A stretch of DNA of 64,000 nt, from contig NZ_BMDC01000001.1 in the NCBI RefSeq assembly GCF_014635585.1, positions 658,139 to 722,138 of the forward strand. The letters run 5' to 3'. This document shows, piece by piece, positions 9,070 to 17,806 of the stretch. A model generated the notes under the pieces. It did no database searches, was not told where the DNA came from, and saw only the letters and a program-made list of their open reading frames with translations. This DNA comes from Rothia aerolata. GTDB lineage: Bacteria > Actinomycetota > Actinomycetes > Actinomycetales > Micrococcaceae. How positions within the stretch are numbered: the stretch's first letter is position 1; each line of letters starts with the position of its first letter. The position numbers and the translations under genes are program-made.

Positions 9070-10185
9070 ATGAGTTCATCCGCTATTCTGCCTCCCGATG
9101 CGGCAAGCCCCCGCTACCCCGATTCAATCCGCGCTGCCCTGCGCGGCCTAGCCCTGGGAGATGCCCTGGGCTACCCTCTCGAACTGCTTTCCCAGCGAGA
9201 AATCACCGAGGCTTACCCCTTTGACCAGGAAGATTTTGCTCGGAAAGTTCTGGCCTCGGGGGTGATTGCCTCAGACGATACCCAGCTTTCCCTCTACCTG
9301 CTCGACGCTCTCAACGAGGTGCTCGAGTGGAACAATGCCGGAAGCGCCGCTGATGAGCTGGCCTGCATGTGGCTAGCCCTGCTGCGCTGGTACCGCACCA
9401 CGGGCAATCCCCAGCCGGAGAACGCCCCCTACTCGCTGGACCGCGAGATTGACTCATTCACGGAACTGAAGCACCGCTGCGGCCCCGGCAAAGCAACCCT
9501 GCGGGCCTTAGCCAGCGGTGAGATGCAGATGATGGAGAAGAACATCAACCCCGAGGCCCTGGGCACCGGCGCCCTGGTGCGCTCGCTGGTTGTGGGTTTT
9601 CTGCCCGTTGAGGATGTTGCCACTGTGGTGGGTCTGGCGAGTCGCTCTGCTGCGCTGACCCACGGCCACCCCGAAGCAATCATTTCTGCCTGCGCGGCAG
9701 CCCTGCTGATGCGGGCCTGCCTGAGCGCCCGCGGTGGTCAGGCTCCCCTGGCTTCTGCGGTGGACTCCGTGATTGCCTGGCTGGACACCCTCCCGGTGCC
9801 CTCGCTGCCCGAGCCCACCGGGCGCACCCTGGCCGCGTTGAAAGCGGCGCGGGCGGCGTCCTCGAAGCTGAAGGGCTTTCCCCTCGACCAGGCGAGCCTG
9901 AAGGAACACTTCGGCGAGAACGGCTGGCTGGCGCCTGCGGTGCTGGGGCAGGCGGTTGCGGTGGCGCTTGCCTGGGAGCAGGACGGCGCGGAGTCGGCAC
10001 TCCCCGCCCTGGCGGCGGCGAGCGCGGTTGACGGGGACTCAGACAGCATTGCCGCCATCACCGGGGCGCTCGTGGGTGCCGTCGGCGGGAGCAAGGTGCT
10101 ACCGGCTGAGCTGGTAGAAAAGATTGACCTGCTGCCGGTCATCGCACATGTGGAAGAGAACTGGCTGAGGCAGCTGGGAATCTAG
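9070..10185 (+). CDS. ADP-ribosylglycohydrolase family protein
   Basis: A DraG/ARH-type protein of 371 residues from the chosen start. It shows the family's metal-binding segments: GLALGDALGYPLE near the N-terminus, SDDTQLSLYLL with its paired aspartates, ALTHGHPEA in the middle and DGDSDSIAAITGALVGA near the end. Members remove ADP-ribose from proteins, nucleic acids or small molecules using two Mg ions; the target here is unknown. I chose the ATG at 9070 because a GGAGA ribosome site sits just before it. Longer in-frame starts at 9022-9061 would run into sbcD. The stop codon overlaps that of the facing kinase gene (shared CTAG at 10182-10185). Confidence 0.82.
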   Translation: MSSSAILPPDAASPRYPDSIRAALRGLALGDALGYPLELLSQREITEAYPFDQEDFARKVLASGVIASDDTQLSLYLLDALNEVLEWNNAGSAADELACMWLALLRWYRTTGNPQPENAPYSLDREIDSFTELKHRCGPGKATLRALASGEMQMMEKNINPEALGTGALVRSLVVGFLPVEDVATVVGLASRSAALTHGHPEAIISACAAALLMRACLSARGGQAPLASAVDSVIAWLDTLPVPSLPEPTGRTLAALKAARAASSKLKGFPLDQASLKEHFGENGWLAPAVLGQAVAVALAWEQDGAESALPALAAASAVDGDSDSIAAITGALVGAVGGSKVLPAELVEKIDLLPVIAHVEENWLRQLGI

Positions 10186-11057
10186 ATGCTGAAGAAATCC
10201 GACCTGTGATCCATCAGCCAGTTGTCTGCCCGCTCCACCGCCAGGCGCACAATCGCCCCGCCCTTGCCGTTCTTGATACCGTAGGCCACCGCCTGTAGCG
10301 CCAGCAGGTTGGAGAAGATTTGCGCGCGGTGGATCTGCTCAGCACTGAGGGCTTTCTTCAGAGAGTCCCAACCGTACCAGTTGCCCAGGGCGGCATAGTC
10401 AAAAGCGGGGTCTGAGATCGTGGCGTGGTCCCAGTCAATCACGCCGGTCAGGCGCTCGCCGTTCCAGAGGATGTTGTGCCCCGCCAGATCATTGTGAATA
10501 AAGGTGGTGGGCTGGGGCTCCAGTTCCAGTACCGCATCGACTATTGCATCGGCAACTTTGCGGTTGGAGCGCAGCAGCAGGGGCTTGACCTTTTCCCTGA
10601 GGGTCTGCGCCCAGTTGGTGCCACCCCAGTGCTGGTGGGGGTGGTCTAGGTAGGGCAACAGGGGCTCCGGGTCTACCGCGTGGATCGCTTTCAGCAGGGA
10701 AACCATCTGCTTGGGATTCACCGGCCCCGGCTTGCGGGGTTCACCCTTGATCCAGGTGACCCCCACTGCCGTGTAGCCGTTGCGGGTGATGGTTCGGGTG
10801 ATGGGGCGCGGTATCTCAAAGGGCATGGTGGGAAGAATCCGCAGAATCTCCGTACGCCGGGCCACGCTTGCCCCCACCTCGGGTGTTTTTGCCACACGAA
10901 TACTGAGCTGGTTGCCCATGTTTATCACGATGTGGGCCGAGCCGCTGGTTCGAATATCCCAGCGGTCTTCGGCCACGTTGAGGCCCGCCTGGGTCATCAC
11001 GGTTCTCACCACGGGCAGGTATTTAGCCTGTTCCAGATGAGCTCTATTCGGTGACAT
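10182..11057 (-). CDS. Aminoglycoside-phosphotransferase-family kinase
   Basis: A 291-residue protein with the APH/choline-kinase fold. The catalytic loop HNDLAGHNIL is near residue 190 and the metal-binding IDWDHA near 212; a conserved SIRVAK-type lysine strand lies near residue 57. It resembles macrolide 2'-phosphotransferase-like proteins, but general similarity in this superfamily does not prove drug resistance, and the natural substrate could be a metabolite. It is convergent with the ADP-ribosylglycohydrolase and the two share the stop-codon bases, so no terminator fits between them and their transcripts must overlap. Confidence 0.75.
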   Translation of the reverse strand: MSPNRAHLEQAKYLPVVRTVMTQAGLNVAEDRWDIRTSGSAHIVINMGNQLSIRVAKTPEVGASVARRTEILRILPTMPFEIPRPITRTITRNGYTAVGVTWIKGEPRKPGPVNPKQMVSLLKAIHAVDPEPLLPYLDHPHQHWGGTNWAQTLREKVKPLLLRSNRKVADAIVDAVLELEPQPTTFIHNDLAGHNILWNGERLTGVIDWDHATISDPAFDYAALGNWYGWDSLKKALSAEQIHRAQIFSNLLALQAVAYGIKNGKGGAIVRLAVERADNWLMDHRSDFFSI

Positions 11058-11077
11058 CGTCGTCCTACCTACTTAGG

Positions 11078-11704
11078 TTAGGCCAAAGCCGCTCGCAAGT
11101 GAGGGATGAGAGCGATGAACGCCCGAGCCCTGTGGCTCATGGAGTTCTTTACTTCGGCTGGAATCTCAGCGCATGTCTTACCAGCATACTCGCCGGTGAG
11201 TTCTGTGGGAGCGAGAATCGGGTCATAACCAAAACCTTTCTCGCCGCGGGGCTCCCGCACCAGGGTTCCGGGGAGCTCGCCAAACTCAACGGCCTCGGCG
11301 CCATCGGGGGTGGCCATTGAGGCCGCACAGCAGAATTTTGCGCCCCGGTGCTGGTCTGCAATATCGGCGAGCTGGGCCAGAAGCAGGTTGAGGTTGGCGG
11401 CGTCGTCCCCGTGCTTGCCTGCCCACCGGGCCGAGAAGATGCCGGGGGCGCCTCCCAGCACATCCACCGCTAGGCCTGAGTCGTCAGCCACAGCAATCAG
11501 CCCGCTAGCAGCCGCTACCGTGTGGGCCTTCTTCAGCGAGTTTTCGGCGAAGGTCACGCCGTCCTCCACCACATCGGGAGCACCCACCGCCGCGGCGTCC
11601 ACCACATCGTGATCGACGTCGAGACCGGGAATCTGGTCGCGCAAAATCTCGCGGAGCTCGCGGAGCTTTCCCTGGTTGTGGGAGGCAAGAACCACCTTAG
11701 CCAT
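11078..11704 (-). CDS. rdgB: RdgB/HAM1 XTP/dITP diphosphatase
   Basis: A 208-residue house-cleaning NTPase that hydrolyses XTP, dITP and ITP to monophosphates and keeps deaminated purines out of nucleic acids. Family motifs are present: ASHNQGKLRELREIL at the N-terminus, DDSGLAVDVLGG in the middle, GFGYDPI and SHRARA near the end. Last gene of the clpS-DUF2017-murI-MBL-rph-rdgB run; it begins 2 bases after the rph stop, so it is translationally linked to rph. The same order is seen around Rv1340-Rv1341 in mycobacteria. Confidence 0.93.
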   Translation of the reverse strand: MAKVVLASHNQGKLRELREILRDQIPGLDVDHDVVDAAAVGAPDVVEDGVTFAENSLKKAHTVAAASGLIAVADDSGLAVDVLGGAPGIFSARWAGKHGDDAANLNLLLAQLADIADQHRGAKFCCAASMATPDGAEAVEFGELPGTLVREPRGEKGFGYDPILAPTELTGEYAGKTCAEIPAEVKNSMSHRARAFIALIPHLRAALA

Positions 11705-11706
11705 GT

Positions 11707-12453
11707 CTACTCCCCCAGGGTCTCGCGCTGAATCTGCGCCAGCTGTTCGGTGCCCACCAGAGCGAGGTCGAGCAGGCTGTTGAGCTCGTCGCGGTCAAAA
11801 GGAGCGCCCTCGGCGGTGCCCTGAACCTCAACAAACTTGCCGTCGCCGGTGACCACAACGTTCATGTCGGTCTCAGCGCGTACGTCCTCAACATAGGGCA
11901 GATCCAGCATGGGCACGCCGTCGATAATTCCCACCGACACCGCCGAGACAGAGCCGGTCAGCGGCTTGGAACGGGCGGGCAAAATCTTCTCGGACTTGGC
12001 CCAGTTGATGGCCTCTGCCAGCGCCACAAAGGCACCGGTAATGGCGGCGGTGCGGGTTCCGCCGTCTGCCTGTAGCACGTCGCAGTCGAGCACAATGGTG
12101 TTCTCGCCCAGTTCCTTGGTATCGATGACGGCGCGGAGCGAGCGGCCGATCAGGCGGGAAATCTCGTGGGTGCGGCCACCGATTTTGCCCTTGACCGACT
12201 CGCGGGAGGAGCGGGTGTTGGTGGCGCGAGGCAGCATAGCGTACTCGGCAGTTACCCAGCCCTTACCCTCGCCTTTGAGCCAGCGGGGCACGCCCTCGGT
12301 GAAGGAGGCGGTGCACAGCACCCGGGTATTACCGAACTCAATCAAAGCTGAGCCCTCAGCATTTTTAGACCAGCCGCGGGTAATGGTGATGGGGCGCAGC
12401 TCGTTGACCTCGCGGCCGTCGGCTCGCACAATTCGGGTGGAATCGGTGCTCAT
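11707..12453 (-). CDS. rph: Ribonuclease PH
   Basis: A 248-residue phosphate-dependent 3'-to-5' exoribonuclease that trims the 3' end of tRNA precursors. Recognisable segments are [13 protein letters not shown] at the start, [11 protein letters not shown], the conserved [14 protein letters not shown] helix and the [20 protein letters not shown] phosphate-site strand. An in-frame start 42 bases upstream (12495) would add 14 residues, but the ATG at 12453 has a GGAG ribosome site 10 bases before it and matches the family's usual N-terminus. It sits between the MBL hydrolase and rdgB, in an order conserved in actinobacteria. Confidence 0.94.
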   Translation of the reverse strand: MSTDSTRIVRADGREVNELRPITITRGWSKNAEGSALIEFGNTRVLCTASFTEGVPRWLKGEGKGWVTAEYAMLPRATNTRSSRESVKGKIGGRTHEISRLIGRSLRAVIDTKELGENTIVLDCDVLQADGGTRTAAITGAFVALAEAINWAKSEKILPARSKPLTGSVSAVSVGIIDGVPMLDLPYVEDVRAETDMNVVVTGDGKFVEVQGTAEGAPFDRDELNSLLDLALVGTEQLAQIQRETLGE

Positions 12454-12500
12454 AGTTAGGGATCTCCTCGTTTTTATCTTGCTAGCCTCATACACCCGGT

Positions 12501-13361
12501 TTACAGGTGCTTATCAATAACTTTCAGCGTGGTCGTGGCCGGGTAGGTGGTATCTTCAAGGGCTACCGGGCGGGGGTGTACCAGGTAGGTTGCCCCCGTC
12601 TCTGCCAGCCCGATGCCGCCGTCAAACACAGCCTCGGCCTCGGCGCGAATCTCATCGGGGTCATTCCAGACCGGCAAGTGGGTCAGCATGAGATTCCTAG
12701 CCCCCGCCTCTTTGGCTGCCTCGGCAGCGCGCTTACCGGTCAGGTGGATACCTCGCAGGTGGTCATCGCGGCCCTCCCTGTAGGCGGCCTCGCACAGAAA
12801 AAGATCGGCCCCGCGAGCGGCGTCCACCAGTCCCTGGCAGGAGTCGGTATCACCCGAATAGGTCAGCACGGTGCGCCCGGTAATAGAGTTGCACTCAATC
12901 CGCAGGGCGTAGGGGTCTTTAACGGGGTGCACCACCTCAAAGGGCTCCACGGTAAAGGGGCCAATCTGCACCTTCTCGTGGTGAGACCACTCGTGAAAGT
13001 CGAACTCGGTGTGCATACCAGTTTCCATCGTCAGACCCTGGGTGTGCAAAATGTACTCGTGAATATCCTGCGGTCCGTAGAGCGGAATCGGGCCCTTGGG
13101 CCAGCCCCGCGGATCCCACTTCACTGCAACATGAACACCGGAGAGATCAATGCAGTGGTCTGGGTGCAGGTGGCTAATCAAAATTGCGTCAATATCCGAC
13201 AGCTTCACGTGCTGCTGTAGGTTGCCCAGGGCGCCATTGCCCATATCAACCAAAATACGCCAGACCCGCCCAGCCGGATCGGTGGCCGAGAGCAGGTAGC
13301 ACGAAGCCGGAGAGGTAGAACTGGGAAAAGACCCAGAACACCCAATAACGGTCAAACGCAT
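12501..13361 (-). CDS. MBL-fold hydrolase, possible cAMP phosphodiesterase (Rv1339-like position)
   Basis: A 286-residue RNase Z-like metallo-beta-lactamase protein. It carries the metal-site motif SHLHPDH near residues 62-68, a later VHPVKD histidine, TYSGDTDSC near 165 and a C-terminal LTHLPVW histidine. It lies between murI and rph, exactly the place of Rv1339 in Mycobacterium tuberculosis, which has been reported as an atypical class II cyclic-AMP phosphodiesterase. I infer the same role from position and fold; the sequence alone would also allow a tRNA-processing or other phosphodiesterase role. It lacks the long exosite arm expected in true tRNase Z. Confidence 0.78.
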   Translation of the reverse strand: MRLTVIGCSGSFPSSTSPASCYLLSATDPAGRVWRILVDMGNGALGNLQQHVKLSDIDAILISHLHPDHCIDLSGVHVAVKWDPRGWPKGPIPLYGPQDIHEYILHTQGLTMETGMHTEFDFHEWSHHEKVQIGPFTVEPFEVVHPVKDPYALRIECNSITGRTVLTYSGDTDSCQGLVDAARGADLFLCEAAYREGRDDHLRGIHLTGKRAAEAAKEAGARNLMLTHLPVWNDPDEIRAEAEAVFDGGIGLAETGATYLVHPRPVALEDTTYPATTTLKVIDKHL

Positions 13362-13391
13362 GCGTGAAAATCCTTAGTACTCTGATGAAAT

Positions 13392-14360
13392 TTATAAAGA
13401 GGGGTCGATGGAGGTTCTCGCAGCAGAGAGGGTCTCCGGCGTAATCAAAGCCAGGGACCCCGTGGGGAACTGCTGCGCCACCGAATCCGTATGACGAACG
13501 TGCGCCACCTCGGGCCCCAAGAAGCGGCGAGCCAGCTTTTCAAAGGTATCGGTCTGCCCCGTTGCCAGAAACTCGTGCTGGGTGGGAAGATCCCCCACCC
13601 GTTCCATGCCGTGCTTGACCAGCGCCCGGTAGACATCCTTAGCAGATTCTTCGCTTGAGGATACCAGGGTCACGCCCTCACCCATAATGTAAGAAATCAC
13701 ACCGGTCAACAGAGGGTAGTGGGTGCAACCCAGCACCAGGGTATCAACCCCGGCAGCTTTCAGCGGTGCCAGGTACTCCTCAGCGGTAGCTAAGAGTTCG
13801 GGCCCCGAGGTGATTCCCCGCTCCACAAACTCTACAAAACGGGGGCAGGCCACCGAGTAAATGTCGTAGCCGCTCACCGCAAAAGTATCGTCATAGGCGC
13901 GAGAGGTAACGGTTGCCTCGGTGGCAATCACACCAATCTTGCCGTTGCGGGTGGCCGCCACGGCCCGGCGGGCAGCGGGCTGAATGACCTCAACCACCGG
14001 AATTCCGTACTTGCGGGTGTAGCGTTCGCGAGCGTCTCTGAGCACAGCAGCCGAGGCAGTGTTACAGGCGATGACCAGCATTTTAACGCCGGAATCCACC
14101 AGCTCATCCATGATACGAAGGGCGTTGGCCCGCACCGTAGCAATGCTCAGGGGGCCGTAGGGGCCGTTAGCGGTGTCTCCCACGTAAATGATGTTCTCGT
14201 GGGGTAGCTGGTCCATGACGGCGCGGGCTACGGTCAGTCCGCCCACCCCCGAGTCAAACACCCCGATGGGGGCGCTTGGGGTAGGCTTTGCAAGAATCTG
14301 AGAACCCCAGGGAGTCTGTACTGTATCGCCCTCAGGCGACGCTGCTGAGTCTTCTGTCAT
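13392..14360 (-). CDS. murI: Glutamate racemase
   Basis: A 322-residue enzyme making D-glutamate for peptidoglycan. It has the two catalytic cysteines in ACNTASA and LGCTHYPLL, the N-terminal [13 protein letters not shown] strand near residue 32 and the [12 protein letters not shown] substrate loop. The first 30 residues are a poorly conserved extension, longer than usual, so the true start could be internal; the ATG at 14360 is kept for lack of a better ribosome site. It lies in the middle of the clpS-to-rdgB operon. Confidence 0.93.
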   Translation of the reverse strand: MTEDSAASPEGDTVQTPWGSQILAKPTPSAPIGVFDSGVGGLTVARAVMDQLPHENIIYVGDTANGPYGPLSIATVRANALRIMDELVDSGVKMLVIACNTASAAVLRDARERYTRKYGIPVVEVIQPAARRAVAATRNGKIGVIATEATVTSRAYDDTFAVSGYDIYSVACPRFVEFVERGITSGPELLATAEEYLAPLKAAGVDTLVLGCTHYPLLTGVISYIMGEGVTLVSSSEESAKDVYRALVKHGMERVGDLPTQHEFLATGQTDTFEKLARRFLGPEVAHVRHTDSVAQQFPTGSLALITPETLSAARTSIDPSL

Positions 14361-14381
14361 GATCGGTCTTTCCGGCCCCGC

Positions 14382-14945
14382 CTAGCGATCGGTTTCGATC
14401 TCTGAGAGCATAGCTTCCATCAGGGTGTCTTGCACCCAGGAGACAAAGTTGTAGACAAAAGCCATGTAGTCTTCAACGCTGTCAATCTGCTTCCAGTCTA
14501 CTTTTTCTCCCACCTGGGCGGCATCTGCCTCCGATGTGATGTTCAAACGTGCCCCTAAGGTCAAGCGCACATCGTTGAGCGCCTTGGCCCAGGCACTGGC
14601 ATGCTCTGCGTCTAGGGTCAGGTGACCGGTCTGAAGGTCCATCGCGGCCATCTTCAGGTGGGCAATTTTCTGCTGACGCAGGTTGATTTCGGTGTAGCGG
14701 CGGAACTCGTCAGCTACCTCGGGGTCATCACTTGCCACCGGCAGCATACGCGCCAGTGCCGGATCGGTAGGGGCCTCGGTATTTTCCTTAATACCCACCA
14801 GGGCAGCCAGGGGGTCTTCGTCGTCGCCCTGCTCCGGTTCCAGCGCCAGGGCTACATCGTTGAAGAGCTTAATCATCAGCTCAGCCTCTTCGGGAGTAAA
14901 AGAGGCAGTAATGCCCTTACGGGTAGATTTAAAACCCTGAGCCAT
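14382..14945 (-). CDS. DUF2017 family protein
   Basis: An acidic protein of 187 residues from the chosen start, the usual partner encoded just after clpS in actinobacteria (compare Rv1332 after clpS in mycobacteria). Its biochemical role is not known; the steady pairing hints at a link with the Clp protease. The sequence is mostly helical, with a TPEEAELMIKLFNDV segment near the N-terminus and a LTLGARL motif near residue 140. I prefer the ATG at 14945 over 14963 because AAAGG lies about 10 bases before it and the gene then follows the clpS stop without overlap. Confidence 0.8.
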   Translation of the reverse strand: MAQGFKSTRKGITASFTPEEAELMIKLFNDVALALEPEQGDDEDPLAALVGIKENTEAPTDPALARMLPVASDDPEVADEFRRYTEINLRQQKIAHLKMAAMDLQTGHLTLDAEHASAWAKALNDVRLTLGARLNITSEADAAQVGEKVDWKQIDSVEDYMAFVYNFVSWVQDTLMEAMLSEIETDR

Positions 14946-14946
14946 C

Positions 14947-15243
14947 TTATTCAGCCCTTTCAAAAGTTGCCCACAGGCCCCAGCCGTGCATGGCGTTGGT
15001 GTGGGTCTCGGCTTCTTCGCGGGAGCCGGTAAAGACCACGGCCTTGCCCTCGGTATGCACCGCCATCATCAGCTTCTGTGCCTTCTCCTGGCCAAAACCA
15101 AAGTAGGTGCGGAAAACGTAGGTCACATAGCTCATGAGGTTCACCGGATCGTTCCATACAATCACCTGCCAGGGTGTATCGGGTGCCTGAAGCGTATCTG
15201 TTTCTTCTCGTAGATCCAGCGCCTCATCGGGGGCAACTGACAT
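14947..15243 (-). CDS. clpS: ClpS, ATP-dependent Clp protease adaptor
   Basis: A 98-residue adaptor that hands N-degron substrates to ClpAP/ClpCP. The N-end-binding pocket motif VIVWNDPVNLMSYV is at 27-40 and the conserved histidine lies in MMAVHTEG near residue 63. The N-terminal 22 residues are the flexible tail. Longer starts up to 15345 are open, but a GAGGAG ribosome site placed 9 bases before the ATG at 15243 decides for the short form, which is also the family's normal length. It is the first gene of the operon and is divergent from pncB. Confidence 0.92.
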   Translation of the reverse strand: MSVAPDEALDLREETDTLQAPDTPWQVIVWNDPVNLMSYVTYVFRTYFGFGQEKAQKLMMAVHTEGKAVVFTGSREEAETHTNAMHGWGLWATFERAE

Positions 15244-15431
15244 GCTGTTCATCTCCTCGGCGTCTAACCGTTCTCTGCGCGGCGATGTGTATGACCGAAC
15301 GGGCACCGCAACCAGGGCGATGCCGAGTCGGTTTGTTGCAGACACTTAGTCAGCAAACTGCCTACTATTTTACCCACTCCCCCATCGTTTACCCAGCGAT
15401 TTAGCCCTCAGCACTCTCGCGTAAGTATTCT

Positions 15432-16754
15432 GTGACGAGTAAAGTTGTACCCGTGTCTTTTTCTACCGCACTTTTCACAGATACCTATGAACTGACCATG
15501 ATTCAGGCAGCGCTCAAGTCTGGTGCTGCCCACCGGAGAAGCGTCTTTGAGGTTTTTACCCGTCGTCTTCCTGCAGGGCGACGCTACGGCGTGCTCGCCG
15601 GCACCGGCCGCTTTCTTGAGGGGCTCGCTCAGTTCCGCTTCGAGAAGGCAGAGCTCGATTTTTTGGCAGACCATCGGGTAGTCGACGACTCCACCCTGGA
15701 ATTTCTTGAAAACTTCCGCTTCAGCGGCTCGATTTCCGGCTACGCCGAGGGCGAGGTCTTCTTTCCCAACTCGCCGGTCTTGCAGGTTGAGGGCACCTTC
15801 GCTGAGGCCTGCGTGCTTGAAACCTACCTGCTTTCCATCTTCAACTATGATTCGGCTGTTGCCTCCGCCGCTTCACGAATGACCGGGGCAGCCGGTGACC
15901 GCCCCTGCCTAGAAATGGGCAGCCGCCGCGCGCACGAGGAGGCAGCCGTTGCCGCCGCCCGCGCCGCCGTCATTGCAGGGTTCAGCGGAACCTCCAACCT
16001 TGAGGCAGGCCGCCGCTACGGCCTGAAAACCATTGGAACCTCGGCCCACGCCTTCACCCTCATGCACGACGATGAAGAAGCAGCTTTCCGCGCCCAGCTA
16101 GCTTCGCTGGGCAAGAACACCACCCTGCTGGTTGATACCTATGACGTCGAAGCTGCGGCGCGCAAGGCCGTAGAGCTTGCCGGGCCGGAGCTGGGCGGGG
16201 TGCGCCTGGACTCTGGCGACCTCGTAACCCAGGCACGGTGGGTGCGCGAGCTTCTCGACTCTCTGGGCAACACCCAGACCAAAATCACCGTAACCTCCGA
16301 CCTCGACGAATACGCCATTGCCTCGCTGGCCGCGGTGCCGGTTGACTCCTACGGGGTAGGCACCAGGCTGGTGACCGGCTCCGGTGCCCCGACCTCCTCG
16401 ATGGTCTATAAGGTGGTGGCCCGCGAGAACAGCCGCGGTGAGATGGAACCGGTGGCCAAGGCGTCCTCAGGCAAGGCCTCCCACGGCGGCCGCAAGACCG
16501 CGGTGCGTCGCCTCAATTCAGCCGGAATTGCAACCCACGAAATCATCGGGGTAGACATTGAGGCTCCCGCCGACTGCAACGACCGCCCGCTCATGGTTGA
16601 TCTGGTTGATCACGGCGAGGTCATTCCCGGCTTTACCGGTGCAGAAGGCGTAGAAAAAGCGGCGGCCCGCCACGCGGCGTCCATCGCTGAACTCCCCCGG
16701 GCGGCGTCCCGCCTCTCTGCCGGCGACCCCGTGATTCCCACTGAATTTGTCTAA
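15432..16754 (+). CDS. pncB: Nicotinate phosphoribosyltransferase
   Basis: A 440-residue NAD-salvage enzyme that joins nicotinate to PRPP to give nicotinate mononucleotide. Visible motifs are FTDTYELTMIQ at the N-terminus, EMGSRRAHEEA, the GTSNLEAGRRYG segment, the active-site GTSAHAFTLMH histidine region and GVRLDSGDL. Start is GTG at 15432; a second GTG at 15453 would also keep the domain whole, and neither has a strong ribosome site. pncA follows 21 bases after the stop, so nicotinamide is deamidated and then salvaged by products of one transcript. Confidence 0.93.
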   Translation: MTSKVVPVSFSTALFTDTYELTMIQAALKSGAAHRRSVFEVFTRRLPAGRRYGVLAGTGRFLEGLAQFRFEKAELDFLADHRVVDDSTLEFLENFRFSGSISGYAEGEVFFPNSPVLQVEGTFAEACVLETYLLSIFNYDSAVASAASRMTGAAGDRPCLEMGSRRAHEEAAVAAARAAVIAGFSGTSNLEAGRRYGLKTIGTSAHAFTLMHDDEEAAFRAQLASLGKNTTLLVDTYDVEAAARKAVELAGPELGGVRLDSGDLVTQARWVRELLDSLGNTQTKITVTSDLDEYAIASLAAVPVDSYGVGTRLVTGSGAPTSSMVYKVVARENSRGEMEPVAKASSGKASHGGRKTAVRRLNSAGIATHEIIGVDIEAPADCNDRPLMVDLVDHGEVIPGFTGAEGVEKAAARHAASIAELPRAASRLSAGDPVIPTEFV

Positions 16755-16775
16755 CCCCCAAGCGAAGGAATAAAC

Positions 16776-17399
16776 GTGCCCAAAGCGCTCATTATCGTTG
16801 ACGTACAGAACGACTTCTGCCCCGGCGGCACCCTGGCCACCGAAAACGGTGCAGCGGTAGCCGCAGCCATTAGCGAGTATGTAGAAGACCACCACACCGA
16901 CTACGACGCCATTGTTGCCACCCAGGACTGGCATGTGGATCCGGGTTCTCATTTCTCCGAGACCCCGGACTTTAAAACTTCTTGGCCTGTTCACTGCAAG
17001 GCAGAGACCGAGGGTGCCGAGCTACACCCCGAGCTTGATACCGACTACATTGAGGCCTACTTCCGCAAGGGCGAGTTCGAGGCCGCCTACTCGGGCTTCG
17101 AGGGCGTGCTGGCTCCCGAAGATACCGTGATGACCGGCGAGCGCGATGCTCACGCCACCGCCGTGGTAGACGAGGGTCCCAAGGTCTCTCTCGATGACTG
17201 GCTGCAGGAGCACGAGATTACCGACGTAGACGTGGTGGGTATTGCCACCGACTTCTGCGTGAAGGCCACCGCCCTGGATTCCGTGGACGCCGGTTACGAG
17301 ACCCGGGTACTGGCGGAGCTGACCGCCCCTGTCAGCGACGAGGGTTTTGAGAACGCTCTGGATGAGCTGGACGACGCCGGGGTGGCTGTGGTTCGGTAG
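16776..17399 (+). CDS. pncA: Nicotinamidase (isochorismatase family)
   Basis: A 207-residue cysteine hydrolase of the isochorismatase fold. The triad is visible as Asp in VDVQNDFC (residue 9), Lys in FRKGEFE and Cys in ATDFCVKAT; metal ligands are in TQDWHVDPGSHF. It converts nicotinamide to nicotinate, feeding PncB encoded just upstream. The GTG start at 16776 follows an AAGGAA ribosome site at good spacing. It could also act on pyrazinamide, as mycobacterial PncA does. A 27-bp stem hairpin with a T run ends the transcript. Confidence 0.92.
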   Translation: MPKALIIVDVQNDFCPGGTLATENGAAVAAAISEYVEDHHTDYDAIVATQDWHVDPGSHFSETPDFKTSWPVHCKAETEGAELHPELDTDYIEAYFRKGEFEAAYSGFEGVLAPEDTVMTGERDAHATAVVDEGPKVSLDDWLQEHEITDVDVVGIATDFCVKATALDSVDAGYETRVLAELTAPVSDEGFENALDELDDAGVAVVR

Positions 17400-17416
17400 C
17401 TTTTGTTTCTCCGCCC

Positions 17417-17481
17417 CGCGAGTGGTGGATTTTCGGCTTAAAACTTGGTTTTTAAGCCGAAAATCCACCACTCGCGTTTTT
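17417..17481 (+). terminator. Terminator with 27-bp perfect stem
   Basis: Positions 17417-17443 are the exact reverse complement of 17450-17476, with a 6-base loop, and five T residues follow. It terminates pncB-pncA. A stem of this length with no mismatch is far beyond what termination needs. Confidence 0.85.
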
Positions 17482-17497
17482 GCATATGCTGAAGCTA

Positions 17498-17551
17498 TTG
17501 CCATATTGAAAAACGATATGCTTTAATGAGGTCATATCGAAAAACAATATG
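17498..17551 (+). promoter_or_regulatory. Promoter with two 19-bp operator-like palindromes
   Basis: Two near-identical dyads, CATATTGAAAAACGATATG at 17502-17520 and CATATCGAAAAACAATATG at 17533-17551, are spaced 31 bases apart, about three helix turns. A possible -35 TTGCCA (17498-17503) and -10 TTTAAT (17522-17527) place the first dyad in the spacer and the second just past the likely transcript start. That geometry suits repression by a dimeric regulator. The obvious candidate is the XRE protein encoded directly downstream, acting on its own promoter; this is inferred, not shown. Confidence 0.7.
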
Positions 17552-17576
17552 TTTGGGGCAGAGAGGAGGCAATGGC

Positions 17577-17804
17577 TTGCCGCCTGTTGAAGACCACAGA
17601 ATTGTGTGTCATCTAGATGAAATACTTGAGCGACGGGGCATGACCTTGGTGGAGCTTTCCCACAAGGTAGAAATTACCGTTGCCAACCTGTCCATTCTTA
17701 AAAATAACCGTGCTAAAGCTGTTCGCTTCGCAACTCTCACGGCTCTTTGCGAAGCGCTGGATTGCACGCCTGGCGAACTTTTTACCCTCGACGAGGAAGA
17801 GTAA
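17577..17804 (+). CDS. YozG-like XRE family regulator
   Basis: A 75-residue helix-turn-helix protein of the short type that usually accompanies DUF2975 membrane proteins: HLDEILERRGMTLVELS, then VEITVANLSILKNNRAKAVR as the recognition part, then LCEALDCTPGELF. I chose TTG at 17577 because GGAGG lies 7 bases ahead; the longer ATG-less reading from 17526 overlaps the second operator and looks unlike the family. The DUF2975 gene begins 2 bases after its stop. Base composition from here to 18410 is clearly richer in A and T than the neighbours, which suggests acquisition. It probably represses its own operon through the twin dyads upstream. Confidence 0.8.
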   Translation: MPPVEDHRIVCHLDEILERRGMTLVELSHKVEITVANLSILKNNRAKAVRFATLTALCEALDCTPGELFTLDEEE

Positions 17805-17806
17805 TC

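Noticed and set aside
10182-11057. Macrolide or aminoglycoside resistance call for the APH-type kinase
   Set aside because: The superfamily is too broad; only the kinase fold is supported.
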